Assembly: GCA_964023275.1 (NCBI GenBank) | Contig: OZ029914.1 | Coordinates: 32,061,351-32,125,350 of the forward strand | Reading direction: 5' to 3' | From: Norana najaformis | Taxonomy: Eukaryota > Annelida > Clitellata > Crassiclitellata > Hormogastridae | DNA length: 64,000 nt | Shown here: in pieces, positions 12,431 to 24,002 of the stretch | How positions within the stretch are numbered: the stretch's first letter is position 1 | How the letters are laid out: each line of letters opens with the position of its first letter | The notes under the pieces: generated by a model | Database searches by the model: none | What the model saw: only the letters and a program-made list of their open reading frames with translations | What the model was told of the DNA's origin: nothing | Translations under genes and position numbers: made by a program

Positions 12431-15400
12431 CTCCAACCCCAAACACCACCCCACGTAGCTGCCACGCTGTATCTCCGTCTGACTTTTGGATCTTGACATG
12501 GAACCGGACCCTTTCGCCTATCGATTTTGTTTTGACTAAGCGCCTGTGAGTAAGCTGGTCCCCGCGGCGCGGCTTTCGTTGGGCGATGTAGCAATCTCGA
12601 AATTACGATTACGATTACGACGATTACGAAAACAAGCCAGAATGTAAACTGCAATGGATTGATTCCCTACGATCGAGAAGCTGACTCGGATGAGCAAGAT
12701 ACATCGTGAATAGGATGGTTCCTGTAACTGAAAGCTGGAAAGCATTTGGGCGCCGAAAAAATCGGGATATTAAGAATCAACCTACCTGGCCACCAGTGAG
12801 ATCAGCAACGCGTCCCAGTTCCACCAATTTACAGTCAGTTCCGGAAATCGTTAGAACTGACACAGAAACTCTAAGAAACAGAAGAGCATAGAATGGATGC
12901 ATTTAAAGGCATTTCTGTCACAGCAAAACATTCACTTCATTTGCGACAAGGATTCATAGTCTATTCTTCTAATGTTAACATTTATCCCAAACAATCATTA
13001 AACTGCAAAATGATATCTTGTTTAGAATTTATAGTAGGATAGCAGAAGCCGCAGCGAAATAGGGGTGGGTTGAGTGGGGAATTTGTGACACTTGTAGTTC
13101 TATTATTAACTTTGAAGAACGACAGCAACAGTGCCAACGTTTTCAGAACGCAGACTGAACAACAACAACAACAACTACTACTACAAGTAGTGATAAAATA
13201 CAATGCAATACAACATCACTATAATTTGATAAGGCCCTCCTTTCAAAGTTTGTAAGTGCGCATTAAAGCCGGGCAATAGAAAAATTAAGAACCATAGAAC
13301 AGACTGGAAGAGGTAAGTTTTCAATTTAGAGCGAACGACAATTTTGGCAAGAGAGTCCCAAAGATGAGGAGGTTGAAAGCTCCAGATGAAGGGACCAGCA
13401 ACTGTGAAGGAGCTCCGGCCAAAGACAAGACGCGTACCAGGCACAACATAGTTCCCAGAAGATGCTGATTGAAGCGAGGTTCAGCCTTTAGCAGAGCTGC
13501 AGGATATAACCATGAATAATATTAGGTAGGATGACGGACGATATTGATGATGACGTTCAACATGATGAATTGATGAATTCTTAATGATTAGTTAATATCG
13601 TTCCGGCGTATAATGCAAAAGACATTAAAACAATGGTTCACCAATACCAAGTCGCAATCAAGTCAACATCCAGAAGATCCGTCCACTAAGACAGAGAGGC
13701 AGCCTACGGTGGATAAGCAATTTGAAAAAGGTAAGTCTTAAGTTGAGAACGACGACGATGATGACGCTGATGATGAAGATGGCAATAGGAAGACTGTTTA
13801 AGGCTTAAGGGTATGACCTACCCACTTTCCTTTGCAATCTCAGCGACTTCGGTGTAGAAGGCGTAAGCAGTTTCCTGATTTCCTAAGTCTCCCAGGCCAA
13901 CATTAGCCTCGCCATCCGTGCATACGATGACCTTTGACCTAGCCATCTGTCGGGCTATGCCCACTGATACAAGCAGTCCAGGACCAAGAGCCGTGCAGCC
14001 ATTCGTTGGCTCCCTTCATAAAATGTAGGTTAGCATAAGTGTAGTGCGTTGTGAAGTAATTCAAAATGCATAGTAGGGCTACCCCTTCAAGATATGTGTT
14101 CAGAGACGTTTATGTTAAATGTAATGTAACACGATATCATCGCCACCATGACCTTAACATCAACACCACCTTCATCGTCGTCGTAGCCGCCACCACCACC
14201 ACCATCATCACTATTTTCATTATTAAATCCTTTGCTATTTTTCTCCTTCACCATATCCTGTTCACTTTTTCCAATTGCTTGTTTGGATCATCAAATTTTC
14301 CTTCATATGTCTTTTTGCTATTACCATCAGCGGATACTAGTCCTCCTTCTTTGCTTGGATGCCGATGTTTCATTGGAGTCTGAGGTTTTCCGATAACCAG
14401 TGCCTTAGTTTTCTTGGCGTTCATCAATATCCAAAACTTCCAATGAGTGTTAATTGTTTGTAGGTCTTTTCTGTTTCTAACTAGGAGGTCATTGTCGTTT
14501 TACAAATCGAATGTTATTTACCAGACCTCCGTTTAGCTTGTAAATGTAATTGCAATTCAAGATTTTTATAGCGCCGCCTCAAGGGAAACTACCGAGAAGC
14601 ACACCATGCTCTAGACTAGCCTACACGATGCAAAAAATAAAACTAATATCATTAAGAACACAAAGTTCATCAATATGCAAATAATGCTCGGATAACTCTA
14701 TAGAAAGACACCACTGGCATGGCCCTGCACTCGTGCAATCTACCGAGAGCTTTTGAACCAGAGTCGACAGATGAAATCATCGTCAGAGCTCCTGAAGCAC
14801 GCTGCATCGTGGATGAGGAGCGACGATACGCGATGTGATTCGCCGCCGATGGCTTACGGTTCTCACAGTCCAGCAGCCCTCGGAGATGGAAGACGACGCG
14901 ACATTCGGATATCCCTCGATGTCAGCCAAGCCAGACATTCGTTGCCCCAGCCATAATGCTGTAGAGCCATTCCGTGGTTGACTTCCATTGCGGTCCAAAG
15001 ACTCTCTTCGCCCTTCCTCCACCGAATCCAAGATTTCAAGTTTTAGACGGCTTACGTAGGCCTGTAGGTTTGAAGTTTGATTTCCCAATGGAAGGAAAGG
15101 GAAGGGAACGAAATGCAAGAGAAGGAAGGGTTGGTAAGGGAAAGGAAGGGTAGTGGTAACTGAAAAAAGAAAAGAAGAGTTACACTAGAGGACCCAAGTG
15201 CAATTTAATCGATGTTAGCTATTGAAACTTACCTGAGGACATTCTTTGTCAGAACCTTTTGAGAATCACTGATTCTGGATGGAAGGCTAAGATCGGTCGC
15301 CACTTCGAGCAACTTCGTCTTGTCGTTAAAAATACCATGGCGGACTTGACATCCACGTAGGTCTTTTCCATCATCGACAACTTTGACCTAATGACAGTGA

Positions 15401-18400
15401 AGGCAAGAAAACATCTTTAAAGTATGCTTCGGTAAAGCACCAAAGATCACACTTGTACTGTGTGTATGCATGCATGCATTGCCACGTGAGGCGTAGGCCT
15501 ATGAACGGACCGAGTAATTTCGGTTGTTGTATGTTTCTGTAATTTATACTTTGGCGGGAAACCCGACCGTACAGAGAGGTTGTGTGTCTAACTTTGGCTT
15601 AACTTGGATTTTTGTTCGATCTTTCGGGGCTCTATTGTTGCCAGTCCCTTAACTAGTTGTGTTTAACCTCCCTGCGTCGATAACTTGTTTGGTTCTTCTG
15701 AGCTGTTTTGCCGTCTTGGTTCTTTTTGAGCCGTTTATCGTCAACGTCTTTGGTGGACATTGTGTTTTCTATTTGCTGAGTTTGTCGCCGACTGAGATTG
15801 ACGTCATGCTACTATTTTAGTTTCGTTTCGTTTGTAGCCTAATTATCTTGGGAAATGAAACGATTTTAACACAAAGCTCGTATCTTATTACATATCCACA
15901 GGCAATCTGCAAGATGAGGAGACCGGTCCAAAACTGTTGTACTGCATTTAGCAAATTTTCAAAATAGTCAAGGTTATCAAAGATTTGGGTTTTCGTTTTT
16001 TTTGTGTAAATTGTTTGACGTAGGCCTATTTGTTATATCTTTGGGTTCAGTGTAACTACCAATACAATGGATAAGTCGTTTGACGAGTTAAGGATAGAAC
16101 TTGCGAGTATGGGTCAAGACACGAAAGGACTAAACAAATTACAGGTGTAGAAAATATTAGCTAAGTTACTGTCACCCAAGAAAATAGCTGCGTAGGACTG
16201 GCGTGATAAACTAAAACAGATATTAAAGCACAGAAGGAAACTGAAGATGCTGAAAGAGAGCAGCCATGTTGCTCCCAGTCTCTCAGTAAGTTGTGTTTAG
16301 TCTCCCTGCGTGGATGTCTTGTTTCGTTCTTTTTTTTAGCCATTTATCTTCACCTTCTGTCGGGGAACGTTTTGTTTTCTCTTCGTAAGGTGTTCGCTAG
16401 TTTTTTCGCCGCCTCAAATGCATACATACATATATGAATTTATATATGTATGCATGCGTGTAAGTATTTGGTTATGTATGTATCTATGTGTATGTATGTA
16501 TGAATGTATGTATTAGGGATTTATATGGCGCTTTCTGTATGCCTTGGCTGAGTTTCAAAGTATCAGTTTAAACCCCCCTCGTTCCATTATCCAAACACTG
16601 AATTTAGTAAGTCATGCCATGTGACATAAAGCTGACTTACATCGCTATCGAAGGCGACCACTGCAACTCTGCAACCTGGACTGGTCTCTGCTAGACGTTC
16701 CAGTTGGTGACAGACGGCTCTCTTCACTCCATCCAGGCGCGAGATAGTCCTGTCGCCACTTGTGGCCACCACGGTTGCCATGCTTCCCGAATAGTCGATG
16801 CAGAAGACAACAATCGATTCCTGCCAGTCCATCTTCCCACTGGTACCATTATCACCGGCCGCTGCCACCAAGGCCGGTTCCAGCATGTAGGTCACGTCTG
16901 ACTTCGAGGGCATCTCTTCCGGAGCGATATCCACTTTGTTGTTTTCCTCGCAAAACTCACAAATCCAGATCTACAAAGAGGGTTTCAGACACAAAAGTAG
17001 TAAAATCTGGTACCAGTTTACAATTTTCACTGCATAGTGCATTTGAAAATAAAGTAGTCTAGTTGGCTCTATAATCCCAATAAGCGAGTTCACCATGGGA
17101 TAAATAGAGGAATTCTTACAAGGTGTTAAATCACCATTTATGGCGAGACCTTCTTTTTAGCAGGGTTGCTGCTTCTACAATACGTCAGCTTGAACTTCGT
17201 TTTCAACGAGAACCTCGTTTTCAAACTGCTCCAAACGTTTCCAGGCGCAATTTTTTTAAAACAGCCATGGAGTAATTATAGTAGCCGCAGTATATGCAGC
17301 AATGATAGCGAGAGTAGTAACAGGAATGTTGAGTAAGGGCTGTGACATATACCGTCTTTGATCCCTGCTGGGTGATCTTGCTGATATGCGAGAGCATGAC
17401 CTGACACCGGCCACAGACAATTGGATCACCGGTGTGCATGTTGCTAGGTGCAGTCAACTGGTCGAACTTCACGACCACGACATTCGTGTCTGCGCAGCGC
17501 CATCTCTGGCCTCCTGTTGAAGAGCGAGGCGATTGAGCTCCGACACTTCCGGCTGTACAACAACAGTAACATTCTATTAGGAAATTGCAAGTTGATACTA
17601 CTGAACCACTAATCTTCTAATGTATAGAGGTTACCCTTTGCTTATTCCGCTTGAAGTTCTGATTAAATGCACCATCGATTGCAATGATTGTTAGGATGGC
17701 TTTGGCATCAAGCAGACATGAAAATAAGCATTTTATGAAATTCGTGATGTAGGCCTATCTGCACGAATTAAGATCATTTTACTCGCCATGACTCGTTGGC
17801 CGTGGCGGTGGCGGTGGCGGTCTTGGTCTCGCACCTTGGCCTCTGGCTGGAAACGAAGGCCCTTGAGCCTTTGCTTCTAGAACTCTGAAATGTGCAAGAA
17901 TTCGCTGAGATTTCAACATTTTTACAGGCATACGTTTTGTTCATTAAAGTATACTACAGAATTTTGTTCTACACAAATTATTAAGTGCTAAATTCAGACA
18001 CGATACGACGTTGCGTCGTTAGGGTCTGCTGTTGTTCTTGTGCATTGAACCATATGCGGGATCTCTAAGGAAAGGGCCCGGTGGGTGTTTAAGATAACTG
18101 GATTTTTAAGGTCACCGGACCATTCAGGGTTACTGAACCCCTTCGGAAGGCCGGACCTTTCGAACCCCGTCACTAGAATTTACGTTAAGCTACGAATAAA
18201 GTGAGTCGACGGTTCGAAGCCCGAATGAATGACACATTGAAAAGTCGTCGACATCATCTGTGGAAAACAGGGCGATGAGACTCGCATATACCGGGTCAAG
18301 AAGAGATTGGTAGATGAAGAATCAACGGGAGAGCCCGACGTTGGTGGACGAACAGTCAACGGAAGAATCCAACGCTAGTGGACGTTTGAACGATTTCAGC

Positions 18401-20217
18401 CAACGACGCAAGCGGAGCGATCAAAGAACTGAGATTCGAAATTCAACAAACAATTACATTGGCGCACAAGGGCCAATTTTTCCAGAACTTAAGTTCGGTC
18501 TGTGATCATCGGTTCGACTAGAGTCATCCGAAGATCCCGCCGTCGGTAACAAAAAGGTCGTGGAGGAAGTCAACGTCAACTTGGAACAGTCGAAGAAGAG
18601 AAAGTGCGTGCGTAAGATTAACCTATAGATAAAAATACACTTACTGCATTTTACGAATATTTTTAATAAGTTGATTAACGTTTGCACTAAAGCTTTCTTT
18701 TGACATACAGGATAAAGAATTAACATTTTATTTACGCTTTTAAATGTAACTTTACTAAGTAAGATGGAACGACTGTCGCTGAATCTCGCCTCGTTGAACG
18801 TCTATTGTGTCCAACTCTGTCGACCGTCAGTCACAGAGATGTCCTACGATTATTCGATCAACTGATGACGAAAGCCTGTCCTGCACAGACCTGCAGTGAC
18901 CCGAGGAAATCCAGACACTGCATCTTCTACCATCTATGCGAGGTTATATAGGCTAAACGATGAGATAACCGTGTGCTGCGGATTCCATTGCCTGTCGTCA
19001 TTCCTCATCTTGGAAGCCATACAGCCCCAGAAACTCTGAACATGAAATAATTTGTCCCCTCTGCGTGTGCACTTGGCTAGGCAGCGCTTCTGTGAGTTCC
19101 ATAAAAGTCGCTATATGAGGTGTCTATAAATGCATTCATATATATGCATATGTGCAAACATACACGCATACACACATACATTCGTCATACATACCTGCAC
19201 ACATACATACTTACATACATAGATACATACGTAACTACATACCCGCATACTTACATGCATTCATACATACATACAACATACACACATACATACATAGATA
19301 ATGCGTATATACCCGCATGTAATGTAATGTAATCAAAAACTTATAAAGCGCCACTTCGAGGTAAACTCCTCAGAGGCGCTCCCGGCCAGACAACCCAGAA
19401 GCACTGGGAAATAAGAAGGTCTTCAAGCGCTTGCGGAAAAGAGGGGGAGAGACTAAGAAGTTCCTGGCGTAGGTCATTAGGAAGCCCATTCCAAAAAGCG
19501 GGACCAACCACAGCAAAACTTCTGCGCTGGCCCGTAGCTGTTCGGACCGATGGGAAATGCCCTGGTGTCATCAGCATACTGGAGAGACACTACCCCGGTT
19601 GGAGACAGGATAAAGCCCAGGTCACCCGTATATAGAATAAAAAGTAAGGGAGCTAAGACAGAGTCCTGAGGGAGACCCAAGGAGACCGAGGACCAATCAG
19701 AACGTGTTGAACCAAAGATCACAGATTGAGAGCGGCCAGAGAGGAACGAATGGAACCATGAAAGAACAGGGCCGACGAGTCCAAAGGACGTTTCCAGACG
19801 CCCCAGAAGGATACTGAGGTCGACAGTGTCAAAAGCTGCACTACTATCAAAAAGAGCAAGAAGGGTAACGTGCCCCCGATCAAAAACCCCAAGGATGTCA
19901 GCTAGAATGCGAGTGACGACCGACTCTGTTGAGTGGAACCTTCTGAATCCCGCATTCATACATATATACATACATACATATATACATGCAGGCATACATC
20001 TATGCATGTATTAGTATAATATCTTATTATGTTACATTGCATTTTGGATTTCTTACAAGGCGCTACGTAAATGTCTAGACACGTAGGCCTATATGTATTC
20101 ATATCCATAGAATTATTTTAGGGCCTACTCGTCTTCTCCGGTTTCGATTGCCTCTGCGGAGATTTCCTCTTCCTCGGAATCCGAGTAGCTGTAGACAAAT
20201 TCCGATCCGAAATCCAT
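4427..20217 (-). CDS. Gene A: vWA domain / Sec23-24-type zinc-ribbon protein, CPRas1-like (13 exons)
   Basis: Exons in transcript order: 20129-20217, 17783-17884, 17353-17552, 16641-16970, 15233-15387, 13822-14013, 12786-12870, 12046-12152, 10917-11047, 9146-9454, 8395-8521, 5960-6044, 4427-4675; about 719 residues. All have AG/GT borders, and phases agree at every junction except exon 2 to 3, where a site or tiny exon is unresolved. Exon 1 is acidic (MDFGSEF, then EEEE). Exon 2 is proline-rich. Exons 3 and 4 supply the paired C-x2-C motifs (CGRC, CEFC) of a Sec23/24-like zinc ribbon. The vWA domain follows with MIDAS 'DYSGS' (exon 4), the loop Thr in 'TALGP' and the Asp in 'CTDGEAN' (exon 6). 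Exons 8-9 encode 'IGNVARGTEISFEYG', exon 10 a charged linker then 'LPFQVQIRYTD'. Exon 13 is basic and Ser/Pro-rich and ends in a stop. Proteins with this zinc ribbon-vWA order are annotated CPRas1-like; I find no P-loop or NKxD, so the GTPase part is absent or unseen. Substrate and role are unknown. The promoter was not identified. Confidence 0.8.
4676..5959. other. Last intron of gene A, with TTA/CAT microsatellite
   Basis: No coding signal is seen. At 5261-5365 lies a (CAT)n then (TTA)n/(TTG)n tract, whose copy-B equivalent is 33917-34012 with different unit numbers. Gene C has an extra exon at this position in the gene; I searched this intron for it and found no match. Confidence 0.6.
6172..6352 (+). 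mobile_element. tRNA-derived SINE (family 1), copy A
   Basis: The head resembles a tRNA gene: an A-box-like stretch (tagagcgctcggcttgtaac) and a B box that is mutated here to gggtccgagcc. A short tRNA-unrelated body follows, ending near 'ggcgcctaac' and an AAT-rich tail. It lies in the intron between exons 12 and 11, antisense to the gene. Confidence 0.75.
6651..7171. mobile_element. hAT-like MITE, copy A
   Basis: The ends are inverted: tagtgatgagcagtagttag on the left, and on the reverse strand cagtgatgggcactaactac from the right. The body is AT-rich with many repeats of 'aagtagtta' and its complement, as in non-autonomous hAT elements whose ends begin CAGTGATGGGCA. Flanking 8-mers 6643-6650 (tatgtgtt) and 7172-7179 (tatgtatc) match at 6 of 8 positions, consistent with an old 8-bp target duplication. 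There is no coding capacity. Confidence 0.75.
7735..8141 (-). mobile_element. tRNA-derived SINE (family 2), copy A
   Basis: The minus strand begins gtgcggcacggtggtctgtc, with A box tggtctgtcgg (8120-8130) and a perfect B box ggttcgattcc (within 8077-8090). About 300 bp of tRNA-unrelated body follows, to a weakly defined 3' end. It lies in the intron between exons 12 and 11 of gene A, sense to the gene. Confidence 0.75.
8785..8963. repeat. AT-rich minisatellite, copy A
   Basis: About eleven degenerate units built on 'aaaataaaatgttt' with a period near 16 bp. The equivalent in copy B is 37400-37575. It lies in the intron between exons 11 and 10. Confidence 0.8.
9455..10916. other. Intron of gene A (exons 9 to 10), no further feature
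   Basis: Both copies keep this intron at nearly the same length. A minus-strand frame at 10224-10442 stays open in both copies, but it lacks splice context and the flanking exons already join in phase. I see no repeat with clear ends. Confidence 0.5.
12310..12427. repeat. (CT)n microsatellite, copy A
   Basis: A long CT tract with minor interruptions. The matching site in copy B (about 40924-40965) is far shorter, one of few tracts that is longer in copy A. Confidence 0.9.
12470..12640 (+). mobile_element. Short retroposon 3' end with (GATTAC)n tail, copy A
   Basis: Sequence running from 'acctggaaccggaccctttc'-like text through 'tcgttgggcgatgtag' ends in repeated attacgattacg units, the tail of a LINE or LINE-derived SINE. 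Related ends occur at 41010-41165 (copy B), at 53100-53245 inside the P-like element and, tail only, at 4015-4052. Confidence 0.65.
13240..13530 (-). mobile_element. CR1/L2-like LINE 3' fragment, copy A
   Basis: The minus strand reads 'RLVFGRSSFTVAGPFIW' and 'SKLKTYLFQSV', the conserved C-terminal end of ORF2. No RT domain remains. It is intronic (exons 6 to 7) and sense to gene A. Confidence 0.7.
14014..15232. other. Intron of gene A (exons 5 to 6) with a LINE-type 3' end
   Basis: At 14545-14620 the text 'taattgcaattcaagatttt' followed by tatagcgccgcctcaagg is the 3' end of a LINE lying on the minus strand. A 111-codon minus frame at 14783-15118 is open in both copies, but no splice sites join it in phase and exons 5 and 6 already connect correctly. 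The copy-B equivalent is 42551-43778. Confidence 0.5.
15388..16640. other. Intron of gene A (exons 4 to 5), old repeat debris
   Basis: Near 16426-16512 lies a TATG microsatellite, followed at about 16510-16560 by 'gggatttatatggcgctttc', another LINE-type 3' end on the minus strand. Around 16065-16150 a short plus-strand peptide 'MDKSFDELRIELASMGQD' recalls N-termini of some retroelement proteins; too little remains to classify it. The copy-B equivalent is 43934-45184. Confidence 0.4.
19137..19310. repeat. (CATA)n microsatellite, copy A
   Basis: Imperfect CATA/CACA units directly next to the 3' tail of the LINE at 19322. The copy-B tract (47650-47860) is longer. Confidence 0.9.
19318..19965 (-). 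mobile_element. Internally deleted CR1/L2-like LINE, copy A
   Basis: The minus strand carries an RT segment starting 'FHSTESVVTRILADILGVFD', then 'LALFDSSAAFDTVDLSILL', 'GLPQDSVLAPLLFILY' and 'SLQYADDT' (RT motif with catalytic YADD). It then jumps to the ORF2 C-terminus 'RRSFAVVGPAFWNGLPNDLR'. About 200 codons between these blocks are missing, and the 5' part is absent. The 3' end is 'gcgctttataagttttt' on the minus strand, followed by TAATG repeats. It is dead but not very old. Confidence 0.8.
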
Positions 20218-21128
20218 CTTCTCACCTCGGTGCTTCAACCAAGTTACTACAAGCAGAATATCAAATAGAACTTATTTGACGAGGAAAGCTGTCTCTCCAA
20301 TTATTGCAACATTATACATAGGTCTATGAGCCTATTTCGTGACTCGTAACTATAAATAACCTGTGTCTAAGCAATGGCGTAGTCTATGCAAAAGCTGTAA
20401 ATTTCAGTGACTGTGAAACTATTTGCGAATGCTTACCGAAAGAGAAATTTGCTAAACTTAGCTATCTAAACGTCTGTGGCTTAGCGCACGGAAATTTGTA
20501 AGTATTCCAATTACCTTGTAACAGTGAAGCTACGTATGCCTTATTTAATAGGCTAAGTACCCTCGCTATTTAACACAAACCGAAATATCCTGCCAGCAAG
20601 TGCAAATCTCGCAACGATCTGCAAAGCTTGCGTAGCAAATAAATGCTTTTGCGTGGCTTATGATTAACCCGGCTTCTCTGGTCGAAAGGCTTATCGGCTT
20701 GTTGTTCATTATATTTAGGTATTGGGAAATTTTCCGTTTATCTGTAGGCAAAAATAACCACCAGTCATTGGTTTTTTAATGAAAGTCATATGGTCAAGTA
20801 TAATTAGCCTATTACTTCCTTCAACCTATGACACGGATCATCTCGAAATAAACTTTATCAAACCAACTTCCTTTAACCTACTTGAAACTTTTTCGTCAAA
20901 TGCTTCACGATAGGTTTTTTGTAGTAACTTAGTGAGTACCCTTAGATGTGTTGCACTTTCTGTATAGGCCTATCTATGTAAGGACGTATGTATCTGTTTA
21001 TGTATGTATATATCAATGTGTATGTGTATGTATCTATGTAGGCCTATGTATGTGCATGTACATTCATACACACCTGTATACAGTCATGTGACTGCATGTA
21101 TGCATGCACGTAGGCCTATATAGGCTTG

Positions 21129-21162
<34 letters not shown>

Positions 21163-23724
21163 GTAAATCCATTTACGTATGTACATACGTATGTATGTCT
21201 GTATGCATATATGTATTTAATTGTAATCTATAACTGTAATCGCAGATTTATATAACGCCTTTTCAAGAGAGACTCGTCAGAGGCGCTAACGACAGAAACT
21301 CAGGATCGAGCAAGATGGTTTTCAAGCGCCTACAAAATAGAAGCAAAGAAAGACCAAGGAGCTGATGTCGTAGGTTGATAGGCAATTTATTCCAGAAAGT
21401 TAGACCAACTACATTCACTTCTGTCATTTCGTTCTCAACTTAAGACTTACAGTGCCTCTTTCAAATTGCTTATCCGCTGTAGGCTGCCTCTCTGTATCAA
21501 TGAGGTCATCTGATTGCGGCTTGGCTTTGGTGCGCCATCGGATGATGCCTTGTGTAATAGACAACTGTGCGATAGAAGTTAGTAATTACAATTACACAGT
21601 GAAACTTTTAAGCTGCACGGTGGAAGTTCGGGTCAGAGGAACAACCAGGTCACCTTGTGCAGCAGAGTGAAGGGATCAACGGCCAGGAATGGACGAGACC
21701 AAAATATACAACTCTTTGAGATAAGATGGAGCACAATCCGCCTGGCAGTTAAGCATAAGTATTAAGATCTTAAACTCAATGCGTTTGTGCACCGTCATTC
21801 AGTGTATTTCTCACGAAGCTGGACATGGGCCCAAACTTAGTTATGCTTCTAATAAGCCGGGCGGGGGGTTTCAAGACAGACTGCAGCTGATAAATACTGG
21901 AAAAAGTCAGCCCATAGCAAAGGAAAGTTGTATGGCACCTTACGAAAATCTTTCACAGGTCAAATCAATCAACTAACATTAGTTATTGTAAAACACTTAA
22001 TATAATGCATTCTGGTACCTCACAAAAGCCCACCTATGGTAGCCTCGATGATGTTAAAGTTTTTAAAACAAAACGTTCGTCAGCAAAACAGCTGGTGCCC
22101 AGGTAACTAGAAGAGTCACCACTGGTGGGTCCTTGCACACACGAAGAGTCGATGGAGCCCCAGCTAGAGTAAGTTTAGCAGACTTTCTTCTGGAAGTTTT
22201 GCATCTCCATTTAATAAGATGAGAAGACCTGTAAAACAGTATGGTTGGGAGCCGCATAAAGGTATGAACTCTGATAATGTGATTAGTATCAACTCTAGAT
22301 GCAGGGCCGGCCTTAAGTATAGGAAGGCAGGTGCCTGGAGCGCCACAATGTAGGGGCGCCATTTTTCCCAAATAGTTGTGTTTTATGATTTATGTTATTC
22401 ACTCATTCTTTCAATGATTTTTTATTTGAATTCAAAATTTTCTTAATCGCTATCTGGCCATGACATAGGGCTATTTAATCACTAATAAAATTGTGAGTGA
22501 AGAATTTGCTCAAGGTCCCTATACAGTATACGATAACCGCCTACCAAGTTTGTACAGCATGCCTCGCGAAACGCGATATAAACTAGGACAGGTGGCCGGT
22601 GTTGCACTCGGCCTGAGCAGGTGTTAGATGTCTGGTCAAGCCTAAGAAACGGTCTGATTGGGCGATTGATGAAGATGAATCCGATGTCAGATCAGCCAAG
22701 CTCTGCAGCCTCTGGCTGGCTGTCTGGTAAATAGACGCGTCACTGTGTGTAACAGATCACGGGTCCAAAGCACGCAGGCGGCAGGCTTAGTAGTTGGCCA
22801 AGTGTGTACTTCGCACACTTCAAGTTATCGTTTATAGGCATCTTGTACGCACTGATAGAGCAAAACTGTATGACACGGGAAAAACGAAGAAAACACGTCT
22901 AGCCCACTTGAGTAAAACACGCGACTGACTGTGGGAAATATGCTGGTTATTCATAACATCTTTTCTATTTTGTTTTTGCAGACGTTGTTTTGCCAAATTT
23001 GATTCCTTTTCAAATGTGGTTTAATCTTTAGTTTTAAATAGAGTTCTCTTAATTTTTGTTAAAATCATAATTTAAGATCATAATATCGATAACTATACAG
23101 ATTTTATAGATTTGGTCTTATGAGATTAATAAAAGTAAAATAATAAAAAATGCCAAAACCCATGAAGCGTCAGAAATTGTCGGGTGCACAGTCACGAGAA
23201 AAAATTGCAAAAAGAAGTTAGTATCAAAAAGCAAAAGGGGTAGGTAAAACGCTTATTCCTAGAAAATTGTGTTAAATTTATCACTTTGCACTATCGATAG
23301 AGAACGCGAAGTGATGGTGCAATCTACGGGCCGACTGAGAAAAAGTGTTGGGGAAAATGTCATACCGCCAATTAAGCTTAGAGGCCATATTTTGCCCATT
23401 ACCCTTACTGAATCCACCGCACTTAGGCTACAGAATCCACCGCTACTCTGACTTCTATGTTTATATATCTATATACAACGATCTTCGTGGCGAATGAAGA
23501 CATTCTAAGGTTATAAATTTCCTTTAGTAACAAATTAATAGACTTCATGCTTATTACCTTTAGTAATAATCTTCACTGATTTTGAATTACAATTGGGCTA
23601 CATTAATTGTTGATTAACTTTGGCTGATTGTGACACGGCATGTATTTAGCCCCAAGTCCAAGAATATCGTGATTCCAAGCGTTACAGGTAAGAACCTCTC
23701 AGGAGATCACCTGTGTTTCAGACA

Positions 23725-23758
<34 letters not shown>

Positions 23759-23997
23759 GCACATTGGGTGAATGTTGGCCTGACGTCATGGTAACTAGCG
23801 GCGAATGGTTTGTAGCCTACATCTGATATCTGCCCACAGCTAATATTTGAAAAACCGATCCAACCTTCGGCAAATAACATTAGCCCAAAGTAGCTTACCC
23901 TCCAAATTACAACCGACTGCCAGTCCACTCTTTAACCAATTTACTGGTTTTGGAGGGGGCTTATTCGAATATGGCCCAATTTATTAGGCCATTATTC
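20218..23997. other. Region upstream of gene A: no gene, repeats only
   Basis: No coding exon was recognised. It holds TATG and TCTG microsatellites (20970-21215), a LINE 3' remnant (21225-21430), a possible hAT-type end near 22305 (gcagggccggccttaag) and a CA tract (23727-23760). A TATA box or promoter could not be assigned. The copy-B equivalent runs 48778 to 52612 and on from 56199. Confidence 0.5.
21225..21430 (-). mobile_element. CR1/L2-like LINE 3' remnant, copy A
   Basis: The minus strand reads 'TFWNKLPINLRHQLLGLSLL' and 'RRLKTIL', the ORF2 C-terminus, then the tataaatc-type 3' end. The copy-B equivalent is 49867-50075. Confidence 0.7.
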
Positions 23998-24002
23998 GAA
24001 CC

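Larger units (their letters stand above)
17885..20128. other. First intron of gene A, containing a microsatellite and a LINE
   Basis: 17885-19130 holds no recognisable gene. A 63-codon plus-strand frame at 18314-18505 is preserved in copy B (46839-47030) but has no known motif and is antisense to the gene. The CATA tract and LINE listed separately fill the rest. Confidence 0.5.

Noticed and set aside
12340-12654. 104-codon minus-strand frame rich in Arg-Glu
   Set aside because: Produced by translating the CT microsatellite.
14783-15118. 111-codon minus-strand frame open in both copies
   Set aside because: It is intronic, has no recognised motif, and exons 5 and 6 join in phase without it. 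Conservation between A and B is expected from the recent duplication.
15530-16400. Possible old retroelement remnant (tggcgggaaacc motif and a short SAP-like peptide)
   Set aside because: Too short and without identifiable repeats at its ends; at most a fossil scrap.
18314-18505. 63-codon plus-strand frame preserved in copy B
   Set aside because: Antisense in intron 1, no motif, and preservation means little at 2-3 % divergence.
22305-22370. Sequence resembling an hAT terminus (gcagggccggcctt)
   Set aside because: No partner inverted end or target duplication was found nearby, so an element cannot be delimited.
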